From: an uncultured Campylobacter sp.
GTDB lineage: Bacteria; Campylobacterota; Campylobacteria; Campylobacterales; Campylobacteraceae
Direction: 5' to 3'
Length of the DNA stretch: 64,000 bases
Assembly: GCF_944323605.1 (NCBI RefSeq)
Contig: NZ_CALUTC010000004.1
Location: forward strand, 62,001 to 126,000
Part shown: one piece after another, positions 54,445-63,875 of the stretch
How positions within the stretch are numbered: the stretch's first letter is position 1
Layout: each line of letters starts with the position of its first letter
Made by a program: the position numbers and the translations under genes
Notes under the pieces: model-generated
The model's input: the letters and a program-made list of their open reading frames with translations, nothing else
Told to the model about the DNA's origin: nothing
The model's database searches: none

Positions 54445-56283
54445 TTACACTCCTGTGTTTTTAAGGTATGCATTATCATTTAAAAACAAGTAAAGCTCTC
54501 CTAGAATTTGTTTTTTTTGATTTTCATTTACTAGTTTTGAGTTTGAAATTCTTTCATTTAGTATATCTTTGATGCCGTGTATATCATAGTCTAAATCATC
54601 TAAAACATCAAGTATGCTTTGTGCTTCAATTATGTTTTTTATCTCATAACCTTTATCATTTATTTTTATAGTAGCCTCTGTTGGATGAGTAAAGAGATTA
54701 TGTTTCATACTAAGCACTTCTTGATATGCTCCTAAAAGAAAAAAGCCTAAAAAGTATTCTTCTTTTTCAATATCAACATCGTGTAAGAATAGTGGATTGT
54801 TTTTAGAATATGAAATTTCTCCATCACTATCACAAGTTATATCCCAAATGCTAGCACTTCTTGTCGGTTCTTCGTTTAGCTTATGTATGGGAACTATTGG
54901 AAAATTTTGGGAAAGTCCCCAAAAATCAGGCATACTTTGAAAGACAGAAAAATTTACAAGGTATCTTTCTTGCACTTCATCTTGTATAGCCGATAAATCT
55001 GCTGAATATTGCTTATCTCCCAGCAAGACTATAGCCTTTTTTGCTACTAAATGTAGTAGAATTTCAGCATTTGACCTATCTTGCAAATCCACATAACCAA
55101 GGTCAAAAAGTGTTAAAATATTTTCCATATAATCCATACTATCATGCAGATATTCTAAAGCATTTGACGGCTTAATGCTTTTGTATAAATCATACATTTC
55201 ATCTATTAGTTTTGGATTGTTTTTATCTTTTAGGCTTAATTTATCCTCCGCGTATTCTTGAGAGAAAAGTTCTAAAACAGGGGCTACTAATACAGCGTGA
55301 TTTGCTGCTACAAAGCGACCGCTTTCTATAAAAATATCAGGTTCTAAAACCTTTTTTTGTTCCGCAATATTTTTAAGTATAAAAACCACATCATTAGCGT
55401 ATTCGTTAAGATTGTAATTTCTTCTATTTTTGTTTTTAAATTGCGAATACTCAACAGCTAAACCTCCACCTAAATTAATGGCTTTTAGATTGTTAGCACC
55501 CATTTTTTTAAGTTCAGTGTATATGTTTGCTGCCTCATTTAAGGCTTTTTTTATAGGTTGAATTTCTGAAATTTGTGAGCCTATGTGAAAGTGTATCATA
55601 GTAAAATAATCAAGCAATTTATTCTCTTTTAAAAGCTCTATTGCTTCTATAAGTTCTGTTGAGGTAAGCCCAAATTTAGAATTTATACCTCCACTTTTTG
55701 CCCAAATTCCAGAGCCTATTGAATGCAGTCTAACCCTTATGCCTATGTTTGGTTTTGGCTTAAATCTTTGTTTTGCTATGTCTATTATAGCTTCAAGTTC
55801 ATTTAATCCTTCTATAGTTAGAGTTATATTATGCCCCATTTCACGAGCTATAAAGCCTATATTTATAAGCTCTTTGTCTTTAAAACCATTTACTGTTATA
55901 GGAGCATTTTCGTTATTGTAAGCCATAGCTATAAGTAGTTCTGCTTTACTACCGGCTTCAAGACCGTAATTATAATCCTTGCCAAGCTTGACTAGCTGTT
56001 TTACAAATCCTGGATATTGATTTACTTTTAATGGATAAACAGCATTAAACGAACCCTTGTAAGAACATTCTTTTTTTGCTTTTGCAAAATTTCCATAGAT
56101 TTTTTCTATTTGTTTTTGTATCAGATGAGGAAATCTTAAAAGTAAAGGACCCTTGTATCCGTCATTTCTAAGTTCTTTTACTATGTCTAGAATAGCTGGT
56201 TTTTTGCCATAATCAACGCAAACTTTACCATTTTTTATAATAAAGCTATCATTAGCCCAAATATCTATGCCATAGTTATTCAT
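54445..56283 (-). CDS. speA: Biosynthetic arginine decarboxylase
   Basis: A 612-residue fold III PLP decarboxylase. The PLP lysine lies in NAVYPLKVNQYPGFV, followed by GLEAGSKAELLIAMA, INLGGGLAVEYS and the ESGRFVAANHAV site. It makes agmatine, or in some Campylobacterales a precursor of carboxyspermidine. The stop overlaps the cysE start region and the ATG overlaps the hisS stop by 4 bases. Confidence 0.94.
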   Translation of the reverse strand: MNNYGIDIWANDSFIIKNGKVCVDYGKKPAILDIVKELRNDGYKGPLLLRFPHLIQKQIEKIYGNFAKAKKECSYKGSFNAVYPLKVNQYPGFVKQLVKLGKDYNYGLEAGSKAELLIAMAYNNENAPITVNGFKDKELINIGFIAREMGHNITLTIEGLNELEAIIDIAKQRFKPKPNIGIRVRLHSIGSGIWAKSGGINSKFGLTSTELIEAIELLKENKLLDYFTMIHFHIGSQISEIQPIKKALNEAANIYTELKKMGANNLKAINLGGGLAVEYSQFKNKNRRNYNLNEYANDVVFILKNIAEQKKVLEPDIFIESGRFVAANHAVLVAPVLELFSQEYAEDKLSLKDKNNPKLIDEMYDLYKSIKPSNALEYLHDSMDYMENILTLFDLGYVDLQDRSNAEILLHLVAKKAIVLLGDKQYSADLSAIQDEVQERYLVNFSVFQSMPDFWGLSQNFPIVPIHKLNEEPTRSASIWDITCDSDGEISYSKNNPLFLHDVDIEKEEYFLGFFLLGAYQEVLSMKHNLFTHPTEATIKINDKGYEIKNIIEAQSILDVLDDLDYDIHGIKDILNERISNSKLVNENQKKQILGELYLFLNDNAYLKNTGV

Positions 56284-57506
56284 AGCTCATACTCCAAATT
56301 TTTTATAAGAATTTGCTTTTCTTCTTTTTTCTTTAAGTGCTTGTAAAATAGGCTTTGGTTTCTTGCTTCGTTTTCTCCCATACAAAGAAAGATAGAAGCT
56401 TTTAAATTATCAGCGTTTGATAAGTGTTTTACTAATTTTTTAGCTTCGTATGAGAAAAAAACTTTTTTATTTCGTCTAAGCCTTATGGCTATCTTAAAAA
56501 GTTCGTCTATATAAAGCTTATCTAAGGAACAAAGGTATATAAGATCTTCTTCCTCATTAATTTCTTGCTTTTCTAAGATAGACATAAATCTTTCTATCCC
56601 TAGTGCAAAACCTACACCGTATCCTTTTTTTCCACCTAGGTATTCTATGAGCTTATCATATCTACCGCCTCCGGCTATAGAGGATTTTGCACCTACTTCA
56701 TCACTAACAAATTCAAAAGCTGTTTTGTTATAATAATCAAGCCCCCTTACAAGCCTGTCGTCAAGTTCGTATTCAAGATCGTTGTCTTTTAGCACCTTTT
56801 TAACTAAGTCAAAATCTTTTTTGCACTCTTCGCAAAGACATTCACTCATTTTTGGGTGTTTATCTATAAGCTTTGCACAGTTGTCATTTTTGCAGTCTAG
56901 CACTCTTATAGGATTTAGCTTTATTCTTCTAAGACAATCATCGCAAAAGCCTTCTTTTGAATTAAGAAAAACAAGTAGCTTTTCTCTAAAATCTTTCATA
57001 CAATTTTGACATCCTAAAGAATTTATTTTTAGCTTCGCTTTTATTTTAAGTTTTTGCAGAATTTCATTTAGCATTAAAATGACATTTGCGTCTTCATAAG
57101 CACTAGCTTCTCCAAAGCTTTCAACTCCAAATTGATGAAATTCTCTTAAACGTCCTTTTTGTGGTCTTTCGTATCTAAACATAGAGCCGTGATAAAACCA
57201 TTTTTTTATACTTCCTTGTTTGTCGAATTTATGTTCTATATAAGCCCTTACAGCTCCAGCAGTTCCCTCTGGTCTTAGACAAACTTCATTTTCTCCTTTG
57301 TCTATAAATTCATACATTTCCTTACCGACTATATCAGAGCTTTCTCCTACTGTTCTTTTAAATAAATTTGTAAATTCTAAATGTGGTAAATTTACAAAAT
57401 GAAAACCATAATTTGTAGCAATCTCCTCGCATACGGTTATTATTTTTTTGTATAAAAAAGCTTCTTTTTCTTCTATATCTTTCATACCTTTTATGGCTTT
57501 AATCAT
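56280..57506 (-). CDS. hisS: Histidyl-tRNA synthetase
   Basis: A 408-residue class II synthetase with motif 1 around FTNLFKRTVGESSDIVGKEMYEF, motif 2 MFRYERPQKGRLREFHQFGVE, the histidine motif LVRGLDYYNKTAFEF, and motif 3 GVGFALGIERFMSI. The anticodon-binding domain is C-terminal. Three Cys-rich pairs (CQNC, CDDC, CEEC) in the insertion may bind zinc. It overlaps tmk by 8 bases. Confidence 0.96.
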   Translation of the reverse strand: MIKAIKGMKDIEEKEAFLYKKIITVCEEIATNYGFHFVNLPHLEFTNLFKRTVGESSDIVGKEMYEFIDKGENEVCLRPEGTAGAVRAYIEHKFDKQGSIKKWFYHGSMFRYERPQKGRLREFHQFGVESFGEASAYEDANVILMLNEILQKLKIKAKLKINSLGCQNCMKDFREKLLVFLNSKEGFCDDCLRRIKLNPIRVLDCKNDNCAKLIDKHPKMSECLCEECKKDFDLVKKVLKDNDLEYELDDRLVRGLDYYNKTAFEFVSDEVGAKSSIAGGGRYDKLIEYLGGKKGYGVGFALGIERFMSILEKQEINEEEDLIYLCSLDKLYIDELFKIAIRLRRNKKVFFSYEAKKLVKHLSNADNLKASIFLCMGENEARNQSLFYKHLKKKEEKQILIKNLEYEL

Positions 57507-58083
57507 TTAAAAATTCCTTTATTTTTTTATAAATTTCCTCTTTTTTTAAAGCTGCGTTTATATTTAGAATTTTAAGTTTTTTTTCTTTTTCCTTTAAAAA
57601 ATTTATAGTGTTTTTTATGTTGTTTTGAATTTCTAAAAAATAGCTAATGCCTCTTTTTTCTATATTATCTTTCGCTTTGTTTTCTAACCTTTTTGAAAGT
57701 TCTTCCTCATCTATATACAAAAAAATGATTTTTTGTGGTAAAAAATCATCAATAGCAAAAGAATTTAACTTAAACAAAAGCTCAATATCATAATCTTTAG
57801 CGTAAGCTATGCCTGAAATTAAGCTTCTATCGCTGATTATAAGTTTTTCTTTATTTTTAGAAATCACTTCATAATAATGCTGTGCTCTATCTGCTAAGAA
57901 AAGCAAGAATTCAGTTTTTTTAGATAAAGCAAATTTTCCGTCTAATAATATATTTCTTATATTTTTCCCAAGTTCTGTGGCACCGGGTTCAAAAGTAAAT
58001 AAGGCTTCTTTAAAATCTTTTTTTAAAAGCTCTATTTGAGTGCTTTTTCCGACACAGTCGATACCTTCTATCGCTACATACAA
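57499..58083 (-). CDS. tmk: Thymidylate kinase
   Basis: A 194-residue kinase with P-loop EGIDCVGKSTQIELL at residues 6-20 and the DR(S/Y) site IISDRSLISGIAYA. It phosphorylates dTMP for DNA synthesis. It overlaps coaD by 10 bases and hisS by 8, in a tightly packed cassette. Confidence 0.94.
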   Translation of the reverse strand: MYVAIEGIDCVGKSTQIELLKKDFKEALFTFEPGATELGKNIRNILLDGKFALSKKTEFLLFLADRAQHYYEVISKNKEKLIISDRSLISGIAYAKDYDIELLFKLNSFAIDDFLPQKIIFLYIDEEELSKRLENKAKDNIEKRGISYFLEIQNNIKNTINFLKEKEKKLKILNINAALKKEEIYKKIKEFLND

Positions 58084-58550
58084 GTTTTATCCTTTAAAAA
58101 AGGTAAAATTTCTTTTGGCACTAAAGAGCTTACGTCTCCTCCATAGGCATTTATAGAACGCACTATAGAGCTAGATATGAAAGCATTTTTTAAATTAGGC
58201 ATTAGATAAACCGTTTCAAATTCGCTCCACAAGGCATTATTTGCATAGCCTATTTGTAGTTCATATTCGAAATCACTTACCGCTCTTAGACCTCTTATTA
58301 TTGTATTTATTTTAAGTTCTTTTGCAAGATCTACTAAAAGATTATCAAAGCTTATAACCTTTATATTTTTTAGATTCGAAGTTGAAAGTTCTATTAGCTT
58401 TTTTCTCTGTTCTACCGAGAAACAAGGATTTTTATGTTCGCTTTTTGCAACAGCTATTACTAAGTTATCAAAAATTCTTAATGCTCTTTTTATAACATCT
58501 AAATGTCCATTTGTTATTGGGTCAAAAGTGCCTGGATACAAACAAGTCAT
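58074..58550 (-). CDS. coaD: Phosphopantetheine adenylyltransferase
   Basis: A 158-residue nucleotidyltransferase with YPGTFDPITNGHLDVIKRA at the N-terminus, TIIRGLRAVSDFEYE and the ISSSIVRS signature. It catalyses the penultimate step of coenzyme A synthesis. Length and motifs are normal. Confidence 0.95.
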   Translation of the reverse strand: MTCLYPGTFDPITNGHLDVIKRALRIFDNLVIAVAKSEHKNPCFSVEQRKKLIELSTSNLKNIKVISFDNLLVDLAKELKINTIIRGLRAVSDFEYELQIGYANNALWSEFETVYLMPNLKNAFISSSIVRSINAYGGDVSSLVPKEILPFLKDKTCM

Positions 58551-58583
58551 TTATTATCCTCTTTTTGTAGATATTATAGCAAA

Positions 58584-59162
58584 TTACTCCCATTTTTTAT
58601 ATAAATTATGTTCTATATCAAGCAAAGAAAGCCATTTTCCAACAAAAAAATTTCTAAGTTCGTCTAAATCTTTGCTGTTTGAGTATGAAGCATAAACTGC
58701 TGGAGCTATTATAACACCTATTTTACTTAGCTTAAACATATGCTTTAAACTTATGCTAGAAAAGGGCATTTCTCTTGGTGCTAGTATAAGCTTTTTGTTT
58801 TCTTTTATGGCTACAGCTGCTGCTCTTGTTATGAGACTGTCTGCAATACCTGAGTATATTTTTGCTAGAGTATTTATAGAACAAGGCGTTATTACTGTTT
58901 TTTCTATACCAAAAGATCCGCTTGAAACACAAGCTTTTAAATCCTTATTGTCTAAAAAAATTGTATTTTTTAATCCTAATTTATCTTTGTAAAATTTTAA
59001 AGGATCTTTTATTTTTTTATTTTCCTCCTTTAAACTTAAAAGAGCATTTTCGCTAACTATACAAAAAAGCTCACATTCATTTTTTAATTTTTCAATAGCA
59101 CTTAGTAGATAAAAACCTAATTCCACCCCGCTTGCTCCACTCATACAAAGTAGAATTTTCAT
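58584..59162 (-). CDS. ubiX: Flavin prenyltransferase UbiX
   Basis: A 192-residue flavoprotein: LCMSGASGVELGFYLL, ITPCSINTLAKIYSGIADSLITRAA and LILAPREMPFSSISLKHM. UbiX builds prenylated FMN for UbiD-type decarboxylases (menaquinone/ubiquinone routes). It overlaps the flgA stop by 4 bases. Confidence 0.93.
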   Translation of the reverse strand: MKILLCMSGASGVELGFYLLSAIEKLKNECELFCIVSENALLSLKEENKKIKDPLKFYKDKLGLKNTIFLDNKDLKACVSSGSFGIEKTVITPCSINTLAKIYSGIADSLITRAAAVAIKENKKLILAPREMPFSSISLKHMFKLSKIGVIIAPAVYASYSNSKDLDELRNFFVGKWLSLLDIEHNLYKKWE

Positions 59163-59827
59163 TTTATTTGCACCTTGTTTTTGTCTATAATCACGCCTTG
59201 CAATACCTTGCCATCTTTATTTTTTAGCTTTATACTATCTCCTATCTGCCCGCCCTCTATGGCTTTTAACTCTATCATTATGTTAAGTCCTGTATCTTGC
59301 ATAATCCCCATAACTTCATCATTTCTTTTTATAAGATCTACTTTTCTAAACATATTGCTTTTTAAAATAGCATTTTTCTTTATGGTTGTTTTTGTTATCA
59401 AATCCAAATCATCAGTGCTAGCTAAAGCACCCAGAGGCACTCTGTCAAAATCCATAAATACTAAAGTATAATCAGAAGCATTTAAAATTTCTCCTCTACC
59501 CATAGCTCTAGTAGCTCTTAAAACTTGCAAATTTCCCTTTATAAAATATCTAAAAAAAACAGATCTTAAAATTCCATTTTTATCATTAAATTCAGCCTTA
59601 ACATATCCATTAGCTTTGTCAAATCTAGCTTTGGCAAGTCTTATAAATTTTAGCTCATCAAAATCTTTTGGCATAGAGCGACTTTTTAAATTTATGCTTT
59701 TTATAATTATTTGTGGAAAATTATTTTTGTATTCTTTTATAAGAGCTAGTTTTATTTCCTCTAAATTCGCAGCATTTGTAAGGCTTAACATAACAAACAC
59801 TGCGAAAAATAAAATTTTTTTATACAT
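59159..59827 (-). CDS. flgA: Flagellar basal-body P-ring assembly chaperone FlgA
   Basis: A 222-residue periplasmic protein with a signal peptide (residues 1-19) and a SAF domain: ATRAMGRGEILNASDYTLVFMDF, TKTTIKKNAILKSNMFRK and a C-terminal ELKAIEGGQIGDSIKLKNKDGKVLQGVI. FlgA helps assemble the FlgI P-ring. It lies 2 bases downstream of a MetQ-like gene. No RpoN box was found directly upstream. Confidence 0.92.
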   Translation of the reverse strand: MYKKILFFAVFVMLSLTNAANLEEIKLALIKEYKNNFPQIIIKSINLKSRSMPKDFDELKFIRLAKARFDKANGYVKAEFNDKNGILRSVFFRYFIKGNLQVLRATRAMGRGEILNASDYTLVFMDFDRVPLGALASTDDLDLITKTTIKKNAILKSNMFRKVDLIKRNDEVMGIMQDTGLNIMIELKAIEGGQIGDSIKLKNKDGKVLQGVIIDKNKVQIK

Positions 59828-59829
59828 TA

Positions 59830-60594
59830 TCAGAATATAGGTATTAAAGAATCAGAAAAGGTTTTACTTATATATTCTTTCATTTCTTTGCTTTGCAAAA
59901 CCTCTTTTATAATCTTTGTTTTATTTGAATTTAAATCCTCTTTTCTAACAGCTATGACTATAGCATAGTTTTTATCATTTTCTACAAAAAGCCCATCTTT
60001 GTATGGTTTTAACGAGGCTCCTAAGGCGTAGTTTGCAGGTATAACTGCTATGTCCATATCATCTAAAGAGCGTGGAAGCTGTGCTGCTTTTAAGGTCTTA
60101 AATTTAAGTTTCTTTTTGTTTTCGATTATATCAAGTTCGGTTTTTAAATCTTTATTTTTTAGTTTTATAAGTCCAGCTTTTTCCAGTAGCTCTAATGCTC
60201 TGCTTTCATTTGTAGGATCATTTGGTATAGATACTATAGAATTTTCCTTTAACTCATCTAGTTTTTTTATTTTTTTTGAGTATATAGCCATTGGTATAAG
60301 TATGACAGTTCCTATATCTTCAAGCTCTGTGTTTTTATTTTTATTAAAATCATTTAAAAAGGGTTTATGTTGGTATAAATTTGCATCTATTTCTTTGCTA
60401 TCTAAAGCCAAATTTGGTGTTATATAATCAGAAAATTCTTTGTGTTCTAGCTTGTATCCTTTTTTTTCAAACAAAGACTTTGAATAGTTTAGAATCTCTC
60501 CATAAGGAGTAGGCGTAGAGCCTACAACGATAACTTTGTCATTTGCTAAAACAAAGCTAAAAAAAAATAAAAACAAAGTTAGTATTTTTTTCAT
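59830..60594 (-). CDS. MetQ-like periplasmic substrate-binding protein
   Basis: A 254-residue NlpA/MetQ-family protein with a signal peptide (residues 1-17). Its family motifs include VVGSTPTPYGEIL, the YITPNLALDSKEIDANLYQHKPFL segment, SIPNDPTNESRALELL and RSLDDMDIAVIPANYAL. Unlike classical MetQ it has no lipobox cysteine. It probably binds methionine or a related compound, but no MetN or MetI gene lies nearby. It is a tandem paralogue of the next gene. Confidence 0.87.
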   Translation of the reverse strand: MKKILTLFLFFFSFVLANDKVIVVGSTPTPYGEILNYSKSLFEKKGYKLEHKEFSDYITPNLALDSKEIDANLYQHKPFLNDFNKNKNTELEDIGTVILIPMAIYSKKIKKLDELKENSIVSIPNDPTNESRALELLEKAGLIKLKNKDLKTELDIIENKKKLKFKTLKAAQLPRSLDDMDIAVIPANYALGASLKPYKDGLFVENDKNYAIVIAVRKEDLNSNKTKIIKEVLQSKEMKEYISKTFSDSLIPIF

Positions 60595-60606
60595 ATCAAA
60601 AACCTT

Positions 60607-61383
60607 TTAAAATGCTGGTATCACAGCACCTTTGTATTTATCTTGTATAAATTTCTTAACTTCTTTGCTTTGCAAAGCTTTTATTAAAGCCTTAGTTCTG
60701 TCGCTATTTTCGTTGCCTTTTTTTACAACTAGTATATTAACATAAGGGCTAGATTTGCTTTCTAACAATACAGCATCTTTTGTAGGATTTAGCTTTGCAT
60801 CAAGAGCATAATTTGAATTTATAACAGCAAAATCCACATCATCTAAAGAACGTGGAAGCTGTGCTGCTTTTAGCTCTTTAAATTTTAAATTTTTAGGATT
60901 TTCTACTATGTCAATAGGGGTTTTTAATCCACTTTTTTTAAAAGATACTAATTTAGCATTTTCTATTATATCTAATGCTCTGCTCTCATTTGTAGGATCG
61001 TTAGGAACTGCTATTGTAGCACCATTTTTTATATCGTTTAGGCTTTTGTATTTTTTAGAATACACGCCCATAGGTTCAAGATGAATTCCAGCTACATTTA
61101 CAAGCTTTGTTCCTTTGTTTTTGTTAAATTCATCTAAATAAGGTATGTGTTGAAAGAAATTTGCGTCTATTTCACCGCTATCAGTTGCTAAATTTGGTTG
61201 TATATAATCATTAAATTCTTTAACATTTAACTTATACCCTTCCTTTTCTAGCATAGGTTTTATAAAGTTTAAAATTTCAGCGTGTGGAACAGGAGTAGCT
61301 CCGACTACTATTTCCTTTTGAGCCGCATTTGCACTCAAAGCAAAACTCGCAAAAAATGCTAAAAGCAATATCCTTAGTTTCAT
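60607..61383 (-). CDS. MetQ-like periplasmic substrate-binding protein
   Basis: A 258-residue paralogue of the adjacent gene, sharing VVGATPVPHAEIL, DYIQPNLATDSGEIDANFFQHIPYL, VPNDPTNESRALDII and RSLDDVDFAVINSNYALD. The signal peptide ends near residue 20 (SANA-A) and no lipobox is visible. ATG at 61383 is chosen for the AAAGGAG upstream; the frame extends to a TTG at 61401. Lineage duplications of this gene occur in C. jejuni, where metI and metN are adjacent; here neither is in the window. Confidence 0.87.
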   Translation of the reverse strand: MKLRILLLAFFASFALSANAAQKEIVVGATPVPHAEILNFIKPMLEKEGYKLNVKEFNDYIQPNLATDSGEIDANFFQHIPYLDEFNKNKGTKLVNVAGIHLEPMGVYSKKYKSLNDIKNGATIAVPNDPTNESRALDIIENAKLVSFKKSGLKTPIDIVENPKNLKFKELKAAQLPRSLDDVDFAVINSNYALDAKLNPTKDAVLLESKSSPYVNILVVKKGNENSDRTKALIKALQSKEVKKFIQDKYKGAVIPAF

Positions 61384-61427
61384 AAAATCTCCTTTAGGCA
61401 ATAAATAGCCTTAATTCTAACTAAACA

Positions 61428-61446
61428 AAGTAAATATATTTTACTT
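61428..61446. promoter_or_regulatory. Inverted repeat between the MetQ-like and carboxylase genes
   Basis: AAGTAAA and TTTACTT flank TATAT, a 7-5-7 palindrome placed between divergent promoters. It may be an operator; the regulator is unknown. Confidence 0.4.
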
Positions 61447-61506
61447 ACACTAAAGTCGATATTTTTGCAAAATTTAAAAATTAATTTAAAAAAAGTGTTT
61501 TTTTAG

Positions 61507-61512
61507 TATAAT
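61507..61512 (+). promoter_or_regulatory. -10 box of the carboxylase gene
   Basis: TATAAT 25 bases upstream of the ATG, with AAAGGA (61526-61531) as ribosome site. Confidence 0.5.
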
Positions 61513-61537
61513 TAACAAAATTCATAAAGGACCTTAA

Positions 61538-62977
61538 ATGATTCATAAAATTTTGATTGCAAATCGTGGAGAAATAGCTGTTAGAGTCATAAGAGCTTGT
61601 AGAGATTTACACATAAAAAATGTGGCTGTTTTTACTGAACCAGATAGAGAATGTTTGCACGTTAAAATTGCTGATGAAGCTTACAGAATAGGCACAGATG
61701 CTATCAGAGGATACTTAGATGCTAAGAGGATAGTAGAGATAGCAAAAGCTTGTAAGGCTGATGCTATACACCCTGGATATGGATTTTTGAGTGAAAATTA
61801 TGAATTTGCTAAGGAATGCGAGGACGCTGGTATAATTTTTATAGGACCAAAATCAGACGTTATTAGAAAAATGGGTAATAAAAATATAGCAAGATATTTA
61901 ATGCATAAAAACGGTATTCCTATAGTTCCTGGGACAGAGAAATTAAACAATCATAGCATAGAGGAAATAAAATTTTACGCTGAAAAGATAGGATACCCTG
62001 TTATATTAAAGGCAAGTGGAGGCGGTGGCGGACGCGGAATAAGAGTAGTTCATAAAGAAGAAGAGCTTGAAAACGCTTTTGAATCTTGCAAAAGAGAAGC
62101 TTTAAGCTTTTTTAATAATGATGAAGTTTTTATGGAGAAATACATAGTAAATCCAAGACATATAGAATTTCAAATACTAGCCGATAATTATGGCAATATT
62201 ATACATCTTTGCGAGAGAGACTGCTCTATACAAAGACGACACCAAAAGATAATAGAAATAGCACCTTGCCCTAGTATATCGCAAAATTTAAGAAAGACTA
62301 TAGGTGTTACTGCTGTTGCTGCTGCAAAAGCTGTTGGATACACTAATGCTGGGACTATCGAATTTTTGCTTGATGATTATAATAATTTTTATTTTATGGA
62401 AATGAATACAAGAATTCAAGTAGAACACCCTGTAACAGAGGAGATAACCGGTGTTGATTTGATAGTGCGTCAAATTCGTATAGCATCCGGAGCTATATTA
62501 GATCTTGAGCAAAGCGATATAGTGCCAAGAGGCTATGCTATAGAGGCTAGAATAACAGCTGAAAATGTCTGGAAAAATTTCATACCTAATCCCGGTAAAA
62601 TAGGGGAGTATTATCCTGCTTTAGGACCTGGAGTTAGGGTTGATTCGCACATATATAAGGGCTATACTGTCCCACCTTCTTATGATTCTTTATTGGCAAA
62701 ACTTATAGTAAAAGCTGGTAGTTTTGAGCTTGTCGTAAATAAGCTTCAAAGAGCTTTAAAAGAATTTACTATAGATGATATAAGAACTACTATACCTTTT
62801 TTGATAGCTATAACAAAGATAAAAGAATTTAGAAGAGGGTATTTTGATACCTCATTTATAGAGACGCATATGGAAGAATTGCTTGAAAAAACAGAGGATA
62901 GACACCAAGAAAATAAAGAAGAGGTTATAGCAGCTATTGCAGCAACGCTTAAAAAGATTAGAGAAAGTAGGAAATAA
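61538..62977 (+). CDS. pycA: Biotin carboxylase subunit, probably pyruvate carboxylase A
   Basis: A 479-residue ATP-grasp biotin carboxylase: ILIANRGEIAVRVIRAC at the start, IHPGYGFLSEN, ILKASGGGGGRGIRVV, RHIEFQILADN, ERDCSIQRRHQKIIE, EMNTRIQVEHPVTEE and the EARITAE region. It carboxylates biotin on a carrier protein. Both AccC and PycA exist in Campylobacter; the position beside the small ORF and bpt matches pycA. The final 20 residues look like the C-terminal tail common to PycA. The biotin carrier/carboxyltransferase subunit is not in the window. Confidence 0.85.
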   Translation: MIHKILIANRGEIAVRVIRACRDLHIKNVAVFTEPDRECLHVKIADEAYRIGTDAIRGYLDAKRIVEIAKACKADAIHPGYGFLSENYEFAKECEDAGIIFIGPKSDVIRKMGNKNIARYLMHKNGIPIVPGTEKLNNHSIEEIKFYAEKIGYPVILKASGGGGGRGIRVVHKEEELENAFESCKREALSFFNNDEVFMEKYIVNPRHIEFQILADNYGNIIHLCERDCSIQRRHQKIIEIAPCPSISQNLRKTIGVTAVAAAKAVGYTNAGTIEFLLDDYNNFYFMEMNTRIQVEHPVTEEITGVDLIVRQIRIASGAILDLEQSDIVPRGYAIEARITAENVWKNFIPNPGKIGEYYPALGPGVRVDSHIYKGYTVPPSYDSLLAKLIVKAGSFELVVNKLQRALKEFTIDDIRTTIPFLIAITKIKEFRRGYFDTSFIETHMEELLEKTEDRHQENKEEVIAAIAATLKKIRESRK

Positions 62978-63123
62978 TGGACTTTGTAGATAGTTTAAAA
63001 AATATAAAAAAAGATATGATAGAAAAGTCTAAAAAGGAGACACAAGATGATAATAAAGAGGAAAAGATGATAAAAGATTTTTTTGATTTTATTAAGGATA
63101 GCGATATAAAAAAGAAAAATTAA
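62977..63123 (+). CDS. Small conserved-position protein, 48 residues
   Basis: A 48-residue highly charged protein (many Lys, Asp and Glu) beginning [18 protein letters not shown]. Its ATG overlaps the pycA stop in TAATG, and its own stop overlaps the bpt ATG in the same way, so all three genes are translationally coupled. C. jejuni has a small gene at the same place. No domain recognised; it is probably helical. Confidence 0.75.
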   Translation: MDFVDSLKNIKKDMIEKSKKETQDDNKEEKMIKDFFDFIKDSDIKKKN

Positions 63124-63875
63124 TGCAAATAATAAATTTTTGCTCTTTAGAAAATAACTGTCCCTACTTAAAAGGAAAAAATTCACGGACAGAATATAAT
63201 TTTATAATAAACTGCTCTAAAGAGCTTAATCAAGAGTTGATTAGTAGAGGTTGGCGAAGATTTGGTTCTTATTTTTCTAGACCGATATGCAAAGACTGTG
63301 ATGACTGCGTTAGTTATAGGATATTAGTAAAAGATTTCGTATTTTCTAAGCAGTTTAAAAGAGTTATTAAAAAAAATTTAAATACAAAGGTAGTAATATC
63401 TAAGCCAAAAATTAGCGATGAGCATATTTATATATACAATAAATACCACGAATATATGAGAAAAAAGAGAGCTTGGGAGGAAAATAAGATAAATTTTTCC
63501 CAGTATTATAGGCTTTATGTCGATGGCAATGGCGATTTTGGTTATGAATTATCATTTTATGTAGAACAAAAGCTTGTTTGTGTGGATTTAATAGACATAT
63601 TAGAGGACGGGATTTCTAGTATATACTGTTATTATGATCCTGACTACTCTCATCTTAATTTAGGAAAATTTTCTTTGCTTACAGAGATTAATATAGCCCT
63701 AAAAAACGAGCTTTCATACATTTATCTTGGTTATTTTGTAGAAGGGTGTAAATCTTTAGCGTATAAAGCCGATTATAGTCCAAATGAAATTTTAAAAGGC
63801 ACTACTTCTTTAAATGATAGTGCTAAGTTATGGGAGTTTAATAATGCAAATTGTTCAAAGCTTAGAATCAATTAG
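63123..63875 (+). CDS. bpt: Aspartate/glutamate leucyltransferase
   Basis: A 250-residue protein of the arginyl/leucyl-tRNA-protein transferase family: [43 protein letters not shown] with paired cysteines, [35 protein letters not shown]-type C-terminal acyltransferase fold. Bpt adds Leu from Leu-tRNA to N-terminal Asp or Glu for ClpS/ClpAP degradation. Start at the overlap codon; it overlaps the following gene by 32 bases. Confidence 0.9.
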   Translation: MQIINFCSLENNCPYLKGKNSRTEYNFIINCSKELNQELISRGWRRFGSYFSRPICKDCDDCVSYRILVKDFVFSKQFKRVIKKNLNTKVVISKPKISDEHIYIYNKYHEYMRKKRAWEENKINFSQYYRLYVDGNGDFGYELSFYVEQKLVCVDLIDILEDGISSIYCYYDPDYSHLNLGKFSLLTEINIALKNELSYIYLGYFVEGCKSLAYKADYSPNEILKGTTSLNDSAKLWEFNNANCSKLRIN

